The translations under genes and the position numbers were made by a program. Source: Actinomadura viridilutea (GTDB lineage: Bacteria; Actinomycetota; Actinomycetes; Streptosporangiales; Streptosporangiaceae). From it: a stretch of 64,000 nucleotides of DNA. Below are positions 48,359 to 57,307 of the stretch, one piece after another. Below the pieces are notes generated by a model. It had not been told where the DNA came from. It saw only the letters and a list, made by a program, of their open reading frames with translations, and did no database searches. Each line of letters begins with the position of its first letter. Position 1 is the first letter of the stretch. The stretch is taken from contig PVNI01000022.1 in NCBI GenBank assembly GCA_003001795.1, positions 1 through 64,000 of the forward strand. Direction: 5' to 3'.

Positions 48359-50421
48359 TGTCCGACGAGCTCAAGGTCTTCGGCGCCTGCCCGCTCGACT
48401 GCCCCGACGGCTGCTCGTGGGTGGTCACGGTGCGCGACGGCCGGGCGGTCGGGCTGCGCGGCAACCCGGACCACCCCTACACCCGGGGCGCGCTGTGCAC
48501 CAAGGTCAACCGGTGGCTGGAGCGCGCGAACTCGCCGGACCGGATCCTGCACCCGCTGCGCCGGGTGGGGCGCAAGGGCGAGGGGCGGTTCGAGCGGATC
48601 TCCTGGGACGAGGCGCTCGACGAGATCGCCGACCGGCTCGGCCGCATCACGCGCGACCACGGCGGCGAGGCCGTCTGGCCGTACTGGGGCACCGGGACGC
48701 TCGGCTACATCCAGGGCCTGGAGGGGGCCGCGGGGCGGCGGTTCTTCAACGTGCTGGGCGCCTCGGCGCACAGGGCCGACATCTGCTCGGCGGCGGGCAA
48801 CTACGGTCTGCTGTGCACGATCGGCTCGCCGGGAGGCATGGACCCCGAGGACCTGGCCCACGCGCGGCTGATCCTGCTGTGGGGGACCAACCCCCTGACC
48901 AGCGGCCACCACGTGTGGAAGTTCGTCCAGGCGGCGCGGCGCGAGGGCGCCCGCGTGGTGGCGATCGACCCGGTGGCGACCCGGACGGCCCGGCAGGCCG
49001 ACGAGCATCTGGCGCCGCTGCCGGGCACCGACGCGGCGCTGGCGCTGGGGCTGCTCAACGTCGTCGTGGGTCTCGGCGCCCACGACGAGGAGTACATCGA
49101 ACGGCACACGCTGGGCTGGCCGGAGTTCCGCGAGCGCATCGAGGCGTTCCCCCCGGAGCGGGCGGCGCGGATCACCGGGGTGCCCGAGGAGAAGATCGTC
49201 GCGCTGGGCGAGCTGGTCGCGCGGACGCGCCCCACCGCCATCCGCGCCACGCAGGGCCTGCAGCGGCACGGCGGCGGCGCGGAGACGCTGCGCACGCTGG
49301 CCTGCATCCCGGGCGTGACGGGCGATTGGGGGCGGCTGGGCGGCGGGCTGACGTTCTCCACGTCCGGCCACGTCAAGCTGAACCGGGCCGCGCTGTTCCG
49401 GGACGACCTGCGCCCCGGCCCGGTGCGGAGGCTGTCGATGAGCAGGCTCGGCGAGAACCTCCTGGAGCTCGACGATCCTCCGGTGATGGCGCTGTTCGTC
49501 ATCGCCGCCAACCCGGCCGCCAGCGCCCCGCACCAGAACAAGGTCCGCCGCGGTCTGGCCAGGGAGGACCTGTTCACGGTCGTGCTGGAGCAGTTCCCCA
49601 CGGACACGACCGACTACGCCGACATCGTGCTGCCCGCGACGATGCAGCACGAGCACGCGGACCTGCACGAGGGCTACGGGCATCTGTACCTGACGTGGAA
49701 CGAGCCCGCCGTGGCGCCGCCGGGGGAATGCCTGCCGACCACCGAGACGTTCCGCCGCCTGGCGCGGCGGATGGGGCTGACCGAGCCCGGCCTGTACGAC
49801 TCCGACGAACGGCTCGCCGAGCAGGCGCTGGCGTCCGATCACCCGTGGATGACGGGCATCACCTTGGACCGGCTGCGCAAGGAGGGCTTCGTCCGCATGG
49901 CCGTGCCCGCGCCGTTCCTGCCGTACGCCGAGAAGTTCCCCACGCCGTCGGGGCGGCTGGAGTTCCGGTCGCGGCGCGCCGAGGCACTCGGGCTCGACCC
50001 TGTGGCCGGGTACACGCCCCCGGGCGAGGTGACCGATCCCGAGCGCGCGCGCCGCTACCCGCTGGCCTTGGTGTCGGCGGCCCCGCACCACTTCCTCAAC
50101 ACGCAGTTCGGCGACAACGCCGAGCTGCGGCGCCGCTCGGGCGGGCCGACCGTGCGGCTGCATCCCGACGACGCCGCGGCGCGCGGCCTGTCGTCCGGGC
50201 AGCGCGTGCGGGTCGCCAACGAGCGCGGGGCGTTCGAGGCGGTGCTGCTGGTCACCGACGAGGTCCGGCCGGGCGTGGCGGCGACCAGCAAGGGGCATTG
50301 GCCCAAGCTGTCGGGAGGGGCCAACGCCAACGCCGTGGTCGACGACCGCGCCACCGACGCCGGCGTCGGCCCGGTCTTCCACGACACCCGCGTGGAGGTG
50401 TCGGCGTCGCCCGCGCCGTGA
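48359..50421 (+). CDS. Molybdopterin-dependent oxidoreductase (formate dehydrogenase/DMSO reductase superfamily)
   Basis: A 686-residue catalytic subunit. The N-terminal [4Fe-4S] site is ACPLDCPDGCSWVV with the fourth cysteine in GALCTKVNRW. It is followed by the molybdopterin-binding domains (ADICSAAGNYGLL, LILLWGTNPLTSGHH) and the C-terminal dinucleotide-binding domain (TVRLHPDDAAARGL). No Tat signal, so it is cytoplasmic. There is no partner electron-transfer subunit apart from the small protein upstream. The substrate is unknown. The start is GTG directly after the preceding stop. Confidence 0.87.
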
Positions 50422-50490
50422 CGCCCTGCGCACGCCCGGCCGACCGGTGTCGCCTCTAGGGCGCCCCCTCCGCGGCCGGCGCAGCGGGGG

Positions 50491-51522
50491 TCACTCGGCG
50501 AGCACCGCGTCGATGTCGTCGAGAATCGCCCGCTTGCCCTCCTCGTCCAGGAACGACGCGGTGACGGCGTTGCGGGCCAGGTCCGCCAGCTCGGCCCGGC
50601 CCAGTCCGAACACCTCGGCGGCCACCCGGTACTCGCCGGTGAGGGTGGTGTCGAACATCGGCGGGTCGTCGCTGTTGAGCGTGACGAACAGGCCCTGCTC
50701 GAGCATCGTCGGCAGCGGGTGCTCGGCCAGGTCGCGCACCTGCCCGGTCCGCAGGTTGGAGGTGGGGCACACCTCCAGCGGGATCTGCCGCTCGCGCAGC
50801 AGGTCCATCAGCCGCGGGTCCTGGACGCAGCTGATGCCGTGGCCGATGCGCTCGGCGCCGAGGCCTTCGATGACCTCCCAGATGGTCTCCGGGCCGGTCA
50901 TCTCGCCGCCGTGCGGCACGCTGTGCAGCCCCGCGTCGCGGGCGGCGCGGAACGCGGCGCGGAAGTCGTCCCGGTAGGGCGGGCGCATCTGCTCGATGCC
51001 GCCGATGCCGAAGCCCACCAGCGCCTCCGGCGGGTGCTTGACGGCGTGCTCGGCGGTGGCGGCGGCGCCGTCGGCGCCGAACTCGCCGGGGATGTCGAAG
51101 ATGTAGGCGACGCGGATGCCGAGCTCGTCGCGGGCCCGCCGCGCCGCCTCGTCCAGGGCCTCGGTGACGGCGGGCATCGCCATGCCCATCCGCTGGTGGG
51201 TGTAGGGGGTGACGGTCAGCTCGACGTACCGGGCGTTCTGCGCGGCCAGGTCGCGGGCGGCGCCCAGCACGAGCGTGGCCACGTCGGCGGGCGTGCGGAC
51301 CAGGCTGGACACCGCCTCGTACACCTCCGCGAAGTGCGGGAAGTCGCGGAAGCGGTAGAACGCGCGCAGCTCCTCCTCGCTGGTGGGGACGGGCCCGTCG
51401 GGGTGGCGGCGGGCCAGCTCCAAGACGGTGGACAGGGACGCCGACCCGACCAGGTGCACGTGGAGCTCGACCTTGGGGAGGGCGTCGATGAACTGTTCGA
51501 TGGATGTTCTGTCGCTAGGCAC
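50491..51522 (-). CDS. add: Adenosine deaminase
   Basis: A 343-residue amidohydrolase that converts adenosine to inosine (adenine deaminase relatives cannot be excluded). Zinc-site motifs in order: KVELHVHLVGS (two His), HSVPHGGEM (His and catalytic Glu), ERIGHGIS, and TLNSDDPPMFDTTL (Asp-Asp). The start is GTG 51522; no ribosome site is evident, so it may be leaderless. It is divergent from a WYL regulator and shares a 24-bp operator with it. Confidence 0.87.
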   Translation of the reverse strand: MPSDRTSIEQFIDALPKVELHVHLVGSASLSTVLELARRHPDGPVPTSEEELRAFYRFRDFPHFAEVYEAVSSLVRTPADVATLVLGAARDLAAQNARYVELTVTPYTHQRMGMAMPAVTEALDEAARRARDELGIRVAYIFDIPGEFGADGAAATAEHAVKHPPEALVGFGIGGIEQMRPPYRDDFRAAFRAARDAGLHSVPHGGEMTGPETIWEVIEGLGAERIGHGISCVQDPRLMDLLRERQIPLEVCPTSNLRTGQVRDLAEHPLPTMLEQGLFVTLNSDDPPMFDTTLTGEYRVAAEVFGLGRAELADLARNAVTASFLDEEGKRAILDDIDAVLAE

Positions 51523-51572
51523 GGGGGCGACGCTAACAGGGCTTTCCGCGCAGATGACAGGCAATTTCCCGT

Positions 51573-51596
51573 TATCGGACACGATTGTGTCAGATA
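51573..51596. promoter_or_regulatory. 24-bp operator between add and the WYL regulator gene
   Basis: Arms TATCGGACAC (51573-51582) and GTGTCAGATA (51587-51596) match at 9 of 10 positions around GATT. It is centred about 60 bp from add and 35 bp from the regulator start, ideal for control of both. Confidence 0.7.
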
Positions 51597-51618
51597 CGCG
51601 TGCGGCAAGATGGAGCTC

Positions 51619-52596
51619 ATGCGCGCGTCCCGGCTCATCTCCATGGTGCTGCTGCTGCAGTCGCGGGAACGGATGACGGCCGCCGAGCTGGCCCGGGAGC
51701 TGGAGGTGTCGGAACGCACCGTCTACCGCGACGTGGAGGCGCTGTCGGCGGCCGGCGTGCCGGTGTACGCCGAGCAGGGCAGGAACGGCGGCTACCGGCT
51801 GGTCGGCGGGTACCGGACGCGGCTGACCGGGCTGAGCCGCGAGGAGGCCGAGGCGCTGTTCCTCGCGGGCCTTCCCGGCCCGGCCGAGGACATGGGCCTG
51901 GCCGACGCGGTCGCCGCCGCCGAGCTGAAGCTGCGGGCCGCGCTGCCCTCCGCGCTGCGCGACGCGCCGCTGCGCGCCGGCCAGCGCTTCCACTTCGACG
52001 CCCCGGGCTGGTTCACCGACGCCGAGCCGCCGCCGCTGCTGCGCGACCTGGCCCGGGCGGTGTGGCGGGACGAGGCCGTCGAGCTGCGGTACCGCCGCGA
52101 CCGCGAGGTCACCCGGACGGCGCACCCGTACGGCCTCGTCCTCAAGAACGGCATCTGGTACCTGGTCGCGCGCGTCGCGCGGCGGTCGTCTCCCTGGCCG
52201 TACCGGACCTACCGCGTCGACCGCATCGCGGCGGTGCGGGCGCTCGGGGAGCCGTTCCCGCGCGACCGGGAGTTCGACCTCGCCGGGTACTGGGCGGAGC
52301 AGGCCGAGGAGTTCCTGCGCTCGATGCTGCGCGACGAGATCACGGTGCGGTTGAGCCCGGCGGGCCTGCGGTGGCTGCGCCACGCCGTGGAGCCGTACGC
52401 CGCGCGCCGGGCGGTCGAGCGGGCCGGGGAGCCCGACGAGCGGGGCTGGGTGACCACCAGGCTGCCCGTCGAGTCCCCGGACGTCGCCCACGCGCAGCTG
52501 CTGGCCCTGGGGCCGGAGGTGGAGGTGCTCGACCCGCCGGAGCTGCGCGCCCGCATGGCCGACAGCGCCGCCCGGCTGGCCGCGCTCTACCGATAG
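51619..52596 (+). CDS. WYL domain transcriptional regulator (YafY/DeoR-like)
   Basis: A 325-residue regulator. N-terminal winged helix: MRASRLISMVLLLQ then LARELEVSERTVYRDVEAL. The middle is the WYL domain (KNGIWYLVARV), and the WCX tail ends with the family's VLDPPELRARM. WYL proteins sense nucleotides or nucleic acids. ATG 51619 is chosen by family N-termini; ATG 51610 is possible. With the shared operator, control of add and itself is likely. Convergent with the SDR gene, 1 bp apart. Confidence 0.87.
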   Translation: MRASRLISMVLLLQSRERMTAAELARELEVSERTVYRDVEALSAAGVPVYAEQGRNGGYRLVGGYRTRLTGLSREEAEALFLAGLPGPAEDMGLADAVAAAELKLRAALPSALRDAPLRAGQRFHFDAPGWFTDAEPPPLLRDLARAVWRDEAVELRYRRDREVTRTAHPYGLVLKNGIWYLVARVARRSSPWPYRTYRVDRIAAVRALGEPFPRDREFDLAGYWAEQAEEFLRSMLRDEITVRLSPAGLRWLRHAVEPYAARRAVERAGEPDERGWVTTRLPVESPDVAHAQLLALGPEVEVLDPPELRARMADSAARLAALYR

Positions 52597-52597
52597 C

Positions 52598-53554
52598 TCA
52601 CCGGTAGCCGGTGACGTCGGCGGGCTTGCCCGCGTCCTGGACCTCGCGGATGTAGCGCCAGGCGTCGGGGCGGCTGCCGTCGACGTCGGTGAAGCCGTAC
52701 ACCCGGGCCAGGCCGCCGCTGGACAGCGACCGCCCGTTCCACCGGTGCCGGTCGGGGTCGGCGGCCAGCGCGACGACGGCCCGTCCCACGAACGCCGGGG
52801 ACTCGGAGATCGCGAAGTGCGGGTCGACCTTCGTGCCGTCCGTCCAGGTGTCCTCGGTGACCCCGAAGTGCTCGAGCATCGCCTCCGAGCGCAGCCAGCC
52901 CGGGGTCAGCGCCACCGCCGTGCAGCCGTGCTCCTTGATCTCCTCGGCCCAGGCCAGCCCCATCCGGATCACCGACCATTTGGCCAGGTCGTAGTAGAAG
53001 CCGGTCGCCCTGCGGTAGGCGGAGTTGTACTCCAGCGTGCCGTCGGTCATCTCGACCACCAGCCCGCCGGGGTTGCGGATGAGCAGCGGCAGCGCGTGGC
53101 GGGCGGTGACGATGTGGGTCTCCACGCCGAGGCGCAGCATGCGCAGTCCTTTGTCCAGATCCATCCGCCACATCGGGGTGTCCCACTCGCCGAGGTGGTC
53201 GGCGCCCCAGATGTCGTTGACCAGGATGTCGAGGCGTCCGTGGTCGGCGTCGATCCGCCGCACCACCGCGGCGACCTGGTCGGGGTCCAGGTGGTCGGCG
53301 GCGATCGCGATGCCCTCGCCGCCGGCGGCGGTGACGAGCTCGGCGGTCTCCTCGATGGTCTCGGGGCGGTCCATCTCGGACCGCCGCCCCCGGGTGGTGC
53401 GTCCGGTGACGTAGACGGTCGCGCCCGCGGCGCCGAGTTCGACGGCGACGCCCCGGCCGGCGCCGCGGGTCGCCCCGGCCACCAGCGCGATCCTGCCTGA
53501 CAACGCTTTCGCCCGCGCGTTATCGGTCTCGTTCACGGTCTCGTTCGCGGTCAT
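52598..53554 (-). CDS. Short-chain dehydrogenase/reductase
   Basis: A 318-residue SDR. The cofactor loop is LVAGATRGAGRGVAVEL and the NADPH-favouring VTGRTTRG follows. The active-site Tyr and Lys are in GFYYDLAKWS; the usual serine position is occupied by VEMTDG. The N-terminus includes NETVNETDN, a small repeat. The start is ATG 53554. The substrate is unknown. Confidence 0.85.
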   Translation of the reverse strand: MTANETVNETDNARAKALSGRIALVAGATRGAGRGVAVELGAAGATVYVTGRTTRGRRSEMDRPETIEETAELVTAAGGEGIAIAADHLDPDQVAAVVRRIDADHGRLDILVNDIWGADHLGEWDTPMWRMDLDKGLRMLRLGVETHIVTARHALPLLIRNPGGLVVEMTDGTLEYNSAYRRATGFYYDLAKWSVIRMGLAWAEEIKEHGCTAVALTPGWLRSEAMLEHFGVTEDTWTDGTKVDPHFAISESPAFVGRAVVALAADPDRHRWNGRSLSSGGLARVYGFTDVDGSRPDAWRYIREVQDAGKPADVTGYR

Positions 53555-53711
53555 GCCGCCGATGCTCGCAGCGATACCTGTCAGTGAATGTCAGGTATTC
53601 ACACCCGAACGATCCGACGAAGCCGATCACGCGGGAAGCGAGGGCGCGACGCGTCCGGATCATCCGCACGCCGAGCCCGGAGATCCGCCGCGCCAGGGAA
53701 GGCGAGCTGGA

Positions 53712-53734
53712 CGGAGGGGGTCGAACCCCCTCCG
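53712..53734. terminator. 9-bp perfect hairpin in the SDR-trpEG gap
   Basis: CGGAGGGGG / CCCCCTCCG around TCGAA. It superficially resembles a tRNA T-arm, but no cloverleaf can be built around it. Confidence 0.5.
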
Positions 53735-53832
53735 ACCGGGGATAACGCAGCGGCCCCCATGCCGGGAACACTCGACACATGGACGCCGCCCCGCCAGTAT
53801 CCCGTCTTAGAACGCGCTTCGGACAGGCCCCA

Positions 53833-53863
53833 GGGGACTAATTTCAGCCGACCGATTAGCCCC
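53833..53863 (-). terminator. Probable trpEG terminator
   Basis: GGGGACTAAT pairs with ATTAGCCCC (one A-C mismatch) across a 12-nt loop, starting 33 bp beyond the trpEG stop. The 342-bp gap holds no gene that I can support. Confidence 0.5.
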
Positions 53864-53896
53864 GCGGGACCATCCGCAACCCGTCCCCGCGTCGCC

Positions 53897-56071
53897 TCAG
53901 CGCGCCTCGCGGCGGCACAGGCGCAGCACGTTCGCGATGACGCGGTGCCCGGCCCGGCCCTGCGCGGTGAGGATCGACTCGGGATGGAACTGCACCGCCC
54001 AGCGGCGCCGCGCCGGGTCCTCGATCGCCATGACCACGTCGCCGGTCAGCGCCGTCACCTGGAAGCCCTTGACCCGGTCGGGCGTGGCGTGCAGGGAGTG
54101 GTAGCGGGCCGCGGTGAACTCGTCGGGCAGCCCCCGCAGCAGCTCGCCGCCCGCGACCTTGACCGTTCCCGGCTTGCCGTGGGCGGGCTCGCTCAGCAGC
54201 GACAGCTCGCCGCCCGCGTGCTCGACCATCGCCTGCAGGCCCAGGCACACGCCGAACACCGGCAGGCCGCGGGCGTCCAGGGCGTCCAGCAGCTCCGCGG
54301 TGGCGAAGTCCGCGGGGCGTCCCGGGCCGGGCGACAGCACCACCAGGTCGGGGGCGTGCTCGTCCAGCAGCCGGTGCGGGAAGCCGTGCCGCAGCGTCAA
54401 CACCTCGGCGCCCTGCTGGCGGAAGTAGTCGGCCAGGGTGTTGACGAACGAGTCCTCGTGGTCGACCAGCAGCACCTTCAGGCCGACCCCCGCCCGCTCC
54501 GGCTCGGGCCCGGCGTCGGCGTCCGCGGCGGCCCGCGGGTCCTGGGACGCCTCCAGCGCCTGCAGCAGCGCGCTGGCCTTCAGGTACGTCTCGCGCTCCT
54601 CCGCCTCCGGGTCGGAGTCGTACAGCAGGGTCGCCCCGGCCCGCACCGTGGCGACGCCGTCGCGGATCTGCGCGGTGCGCAGCGTGAGCCCGGTGTTCAT
54701 CGAGCCGTCGAACCCGACGTACCCGACCGCCCCGCCGTACCAGCGGCGCGGCGCGTCCTCGTGGTCCTCGATGAACTGCATGGCCCACGTCTTGGGCGCC
54801 CCGGTGACGGTGACCGCCCACATATGGGTGAGGAACGCGTCGAACGCGTCGAACCCGGGCCGCAGCCGCCCCTCGATGTGGTCGACGGTGTGGATCAGCC
54901 GCGAGTACAGCTCGATCTGCCGCCGCCCCAGCACCTTGACGCTGCCGGGCACGCAGATCCGCGACTTGTCGTTGCGGTCCACGTCGGTGCACATGGTCAG
55001 CTCGGACTCGTCCTTGGCCGAGGCCAGAATGGCGCGGATCTGCTCGGCGTCCTCCAGCGGGTCCCGGCCCCGGCGGATCGTCCCGGCGATCGGGCAGGTC
55101 TCCACGCGGTCTCCGGTGACCCGCACGAACATCTCCGGGGACGCCCCGACGAGGTACTCGCCGTCACCCAGGTTGAACATGAACTCGTAGGGCGCGGGAT
55201 TGGTCTCGCGGAGCCGCTCGAAGAACGCGGCGGGCGAGTGGCAGCGGCCGTGCATGGCGTGCCCGGGGGTCACCTCGAACAGGTCGCCCCGCCTGAACCT
55301 CTCCTTGGCCTCCCGCACCATCCGCGCGTACGCGCCCGGCACCGGCTGCGGCGGCAGCTCGCCGGGGACGTCCGGGACGGGGGTGGGCTCGGTGCGGCGC
55401 GGCAGCCCGGCGGTGCCGCGACCGTCGACCTCGAAGTCGTAGGACAGCCGGTGCTGGGTCTCCCGCTTGCGGTCCACGACGACCATCTCGTCGGCCAGGT
55501 GCAGGACGAGGTCGCGCTGGTCGGCGGGCCGCCGGTGGCGCAGCCGCAGCGGCTCGAACTGCAGCGACAGGTCGTAGCCGAACGCGCCGTACAGCCCGAG
55601 GTGCGGGTCGTCGCAGCGGAACAGGTCGACGACGGCGCGCAGCGCGGTGAACACCGTCGGCTGGCGGCTGCGCTCCTCCTCGGGGAAGAACTCCTCGGTG
55701 GGCGGCACGAACACCGCCAGCCGCCGGTCCCCCTCCTCGGCGGTCACCTCCCCGGCGCCGCGCAGCGCGCCCGCCAGGGCCGGGAGCAGGACGCGCCCCC
55801 GGTCGTTCAGCGCCCGCGCCTCGACCTCGCGGCCGCGGGCGACGATCTCCACGCAGGGGTCGACGTAGGCCATGTGCCAGCGGGTGTAGCGGCCGGGGTA
55901 CTCCATGCCGGAGCTGAGCACGCCGCCGCGCCGCTCCCCCACCGCGGCGACGAGGCCGTTGAGGAGCTCGGACCCGCGTTCGGCCTCCACCGGGACGGCC
56001 GTACGGGTCACCCGCACGCCCCCGGACGTCGCGAACCGACGGATCTGCGCTTGCTGTGAGACGGTGTCCAC
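53897..56071 (-). CDS. trpEG: Anthranilate synthase, fused TrpE-TrpG
   Basis: A 724-residue fusion. The chorismate-binding TrpE part (about 1-505) has LVGASPEMFVRV, ETCPIAGTIRRG, ELTMCTDVDRNDKSR and TVTGAPKTWAMQ. The glutamine amidotransferase part (about 515-724) has LVVLSPGPG, the nucleophile in FGVCLGLQAM and QFHPES. It turns chorismate and glutamine to anthranilate. Fused forms are known from Streptomyces and rhizobia. The GTG at 56071 has GAGGGG upstream; ATG 56101 lies against the attenuator terminator. It is preceded by a full trp attenuator. It stands alone, apart from other trp genes. Confidence 0.93.
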   Translation of the reverse strand: MDTVSQQAQIRRFATSGGVRVTRTAVPVEAERGSELLNGLVAAVGERRGGVLSSGMEYPGRYTRWHMAYVDPCVEIVARGREVEARALNDRGRVLLPALAGALRGAGEVTAEEGDRRLAVFVPPTEEFFPEEERSRQPTVFTALRAVVDLFRCDDPHLGLYGAFGYDLSLQFEPLRLRHRRPADQRDLVLHLADEMVVVDRKRETQHRLSYDFEVDGRGTAGLPRRTEPTPVPDVPGELPPQPVPGAYARMVREAKERFRRGDLFEVTPGHAMHGRCHSPAAFFERLRETNPAPYEFMFNLGDGEYLVGASPEMFVRVTGDRVETCPIAGTIRRGRDPLEDAEQIRAILASAKDESELTMCTDVDRNDKSRICVPGSVKVLGRRQIELYSRLIHTVDHIEGRLRPGFDAFDAFLTHMWAVTVTGAPKTWAMQFIEDHEDAPRRWYGGAVGYVGFDGSMNTGLTLRTAQIRDGVATVRAGATLLYDSDPEAEERETYLKASALLQALEASQDPRAAADADAGPEPERAGVGLKVLLVDHEDSFVNTLADYFRQQGAEVLTLRHGFPHRLLDEHAPDLVVLSPGPGRPADFATAELLDALDARGLPVFGVCLGLQAMVEHAGGELSLLSEPAHGKPGTVKVAGGELLRGLPDEFTAARYHSLHATPDRVKGFQVTALTGDVVMAIEDPARRRWAVQFHPESILTAQGRAGHRVIANVLRLCRREAR

Positions 56072-56112
56072 CGGGTGGCCCCTCGCGTATCGGGCCCTCA
56101 TCCGCCGGAGAC

Positions 56113-56141
56113 GAGAAACGACCGCCGGATGAGGGCGGTCG
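56113..56141 (-). terminator. trp attenuator terminator (3:4 hairpin)
   Basis: On the minus strand: CGACCGCC, loop CTCATCC, GGCGGTCG, then TTTCTC. The perfect 8-bp stem followed by a U-rich tract is a classical intrinsic terminator, between the leader peptide and trpEG. The 5' part (CCGCCCTC) can instead pair with GAGAGGCGG upstream. Confidence 0.85.
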
Positions 56142-56165
56142 CCTGCAAGTCAACGTCGACGAACC

Positions 56166-56187
56166 GGCGCCGCCTCTCAGCGGCGCC
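56166..56187 (-). promoter_or_regulatory. trp attenuator pause (1:2) hairpin and antiterminator
   Basis: On the minus strand GGCGCCGC pairs with GCGGCGCC around TGAGAG, overlapping the last Trp codon and stop of the leader. Bases GAGAGGCGG (complement of 56170-56178) can alternatively pair with CCGCCCTC (complement of 56131-56138) with one bulged A, which would prevent the terminator. Confidence 0.8.
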
Positions 56188-56263
56188 ACCACCACCGGCG
56201 GCACGGGCACACGCCGATCGCCGCCGTCGGGGCGGCGAGCGTGTGACCGCGTCCGGTTCGCAT
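56177..56263 (-). CDS. trpL: trp leader peptide
   Basis: A 28-codon ORF, ATG at 56263 and TGA at 56177-56179. It ends CPCRRWWWRR: three consecutive TGG Trp codons (56186-56194) right before the pause hairpin. When charged tRNA-Trp is scarce the ribosome would stall there, mask the first arm, let the antiterminator form and allow trpEG transcription. This matches the trp attenuation known for a Streptomyces trpEG. It is too short for automatic gene finding. Confidence 0.88.
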   Translation of the reverse strand: MRTGRGHTLAAPTAAIGVCPCRRWWWRR

Positions 56264-56462
56264 ACCGCCGAGCTTACCGGGCGGCCTCGCACCCGGCCAC
56301 CTCCCCGGCGGGCCGGACGGCCCTTTCACCGCCCGCCTTTCCTTTCACCGACCCAGCCTTTGCATCGATCCACCTCAGGGGCCGCTGACAGCGGGTTCTC
56401 AAGGCGTGGGGATTTTGCGACGATGGCCCGCAAGGGAACGCTTACACCGCGGGAGTGGTTCC

Positions 56463-57032
56463 ATGACGGCCTCCCCCTCGCGCAAGAACACCGAGTTCGA
56501 GCTGCGCGGCGTCAACCACCTGGCGCTGGTGTGCCGCGACATGAAGCGGACGGTGGACTTCTACTCCGGCGTGCTGGGCATGCCGCTGATCAAGACGATC
56601 GAGCTGCCCAACGGCTGGGGGCAGCATTTCTTCTTCGACTGCGGCGGCGGCAACGCGCTGGCGTTCTTCTGGTTCCCGGACGCGCCCGAGGCGGTCCCCG
56701 GCGTGACCGGGCCCACGGACCTGCCCGACCGCGGCGGGCTGGTGTCGGCCGTGGGGTCGATGAACCACATCGCCTTCGACGTGCCGCCCGAGCGGATCGA
56801 GGAGTACCGCGACCGCCTCATCGCCAAGGGCGTGGACGTCGGTGTGATCCTCAACCATGACGACAGCGAGTTCGGCGTGGCCCCGGAGACGCACGACGGG
56901 GTGTTCGTGCGCTCCATCTACTTCAAGGACCCGGACGGCATCCTTGTCGAGTTCGCCGCCTGGACGCGGGAGCTGAACTCCCCCGACGACGTGCGGCACG
57001 AGCCGCGCACCGCCGCCGACCGCACCGTCTGA
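56463..57032 (+). CDS. VOC family (glyoxalase/extradiol dioxygenase-like) protein
   Basis: A 189-residue vicinal-oxygen-chelate protein. Two beta-alpha-beta modules begin GVNHLALVCRDMKRTVDFYS and GSMNHIAFDVPPERIEEY; the second ends DPDGILVEFAAW. The metal ligands would be the His of NHLAL, the His of NHIAF and the Glu of VEF. It may be a dioxygenase or lyase; the substrate is not evident. ATG 56463 has GGGAGTGG upstream; the frame extends to 56406 without a better site. Confidence 0.83.
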   Translation: MTASPSRKNTEFELRGVNHLALVCRDMKRTVDFYSGVLGMPLIKTIELPNGWGQHFFFDCGGGNALAFFWFPDAPEAVPGVTGPTDLPDRGGLVSAVGSMNHIAFDVPPERIEEYRDRLIAKGVDVGVILNHDDSEFGVAPETHDGVFVRSIYFKDPDGILVEFAAWTRELNSPDDVRHEPRTAADRTV

Positions 57033-57056
57033 CCGGCAGCCGCGCCTCGCTCCGTC

Positions 57057-57119
57057 TCCCCTTCTGACCTGCCGACGTCCCCTTCTGACCTGCACCCGTC
57101 CCCTTCTGACCTGCACCCG
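57057..57119. repeat. 21-bp tandem repeat, three units, intergenic
   Basis: Two exact copies of TCCCCTTCTGACCTGCACCC plus G, preceded by one with GCCGACG at its end. The array lies 25 bp after the VOC stop and about 190 bp before the DUF3311/symporter operon. Confidence 0.85.
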
Positions 57120-57195
57120 CGTCGCGGACGCGGCCGCCGGGCCGGGCCGTCGGGCGTTCCACGATCTGGATCGGTCCACACACAGTCGTGCCGTC

Positions 57196-57207
57196 GCCGA
57201 TATCGGC
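57196..57207. promoter_or_regulatory. Perfect 12-bp palindrome upstream of the symporter operon
   Basis: GCCGATATCGGC lies 100 bp upstream of the DUF3311 start. It is the only clear dyad in this promoter region. Confidence 0.4.
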
Positions 57208-57307
57208 TTGTGACCGACGTGGCGGTAGTCTCCCGCACCACCCCTGCCACCGGGTCGTCTCACGATGCGAGAAGGTCCGGTGACGCGCCCGTGACGAGGA
57301 GGATCCC

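Noticed and set aside
53701-53790. Possible tRNA gene (minus strand TTCGACC loop with GGGGG/CCCTC stem followed by CCA-like bases)
   Set aside because: The acceptor 5' strand, D arm and anticodon arm cannot be built within 60-90 bases; only a symmetric hairpin remains.
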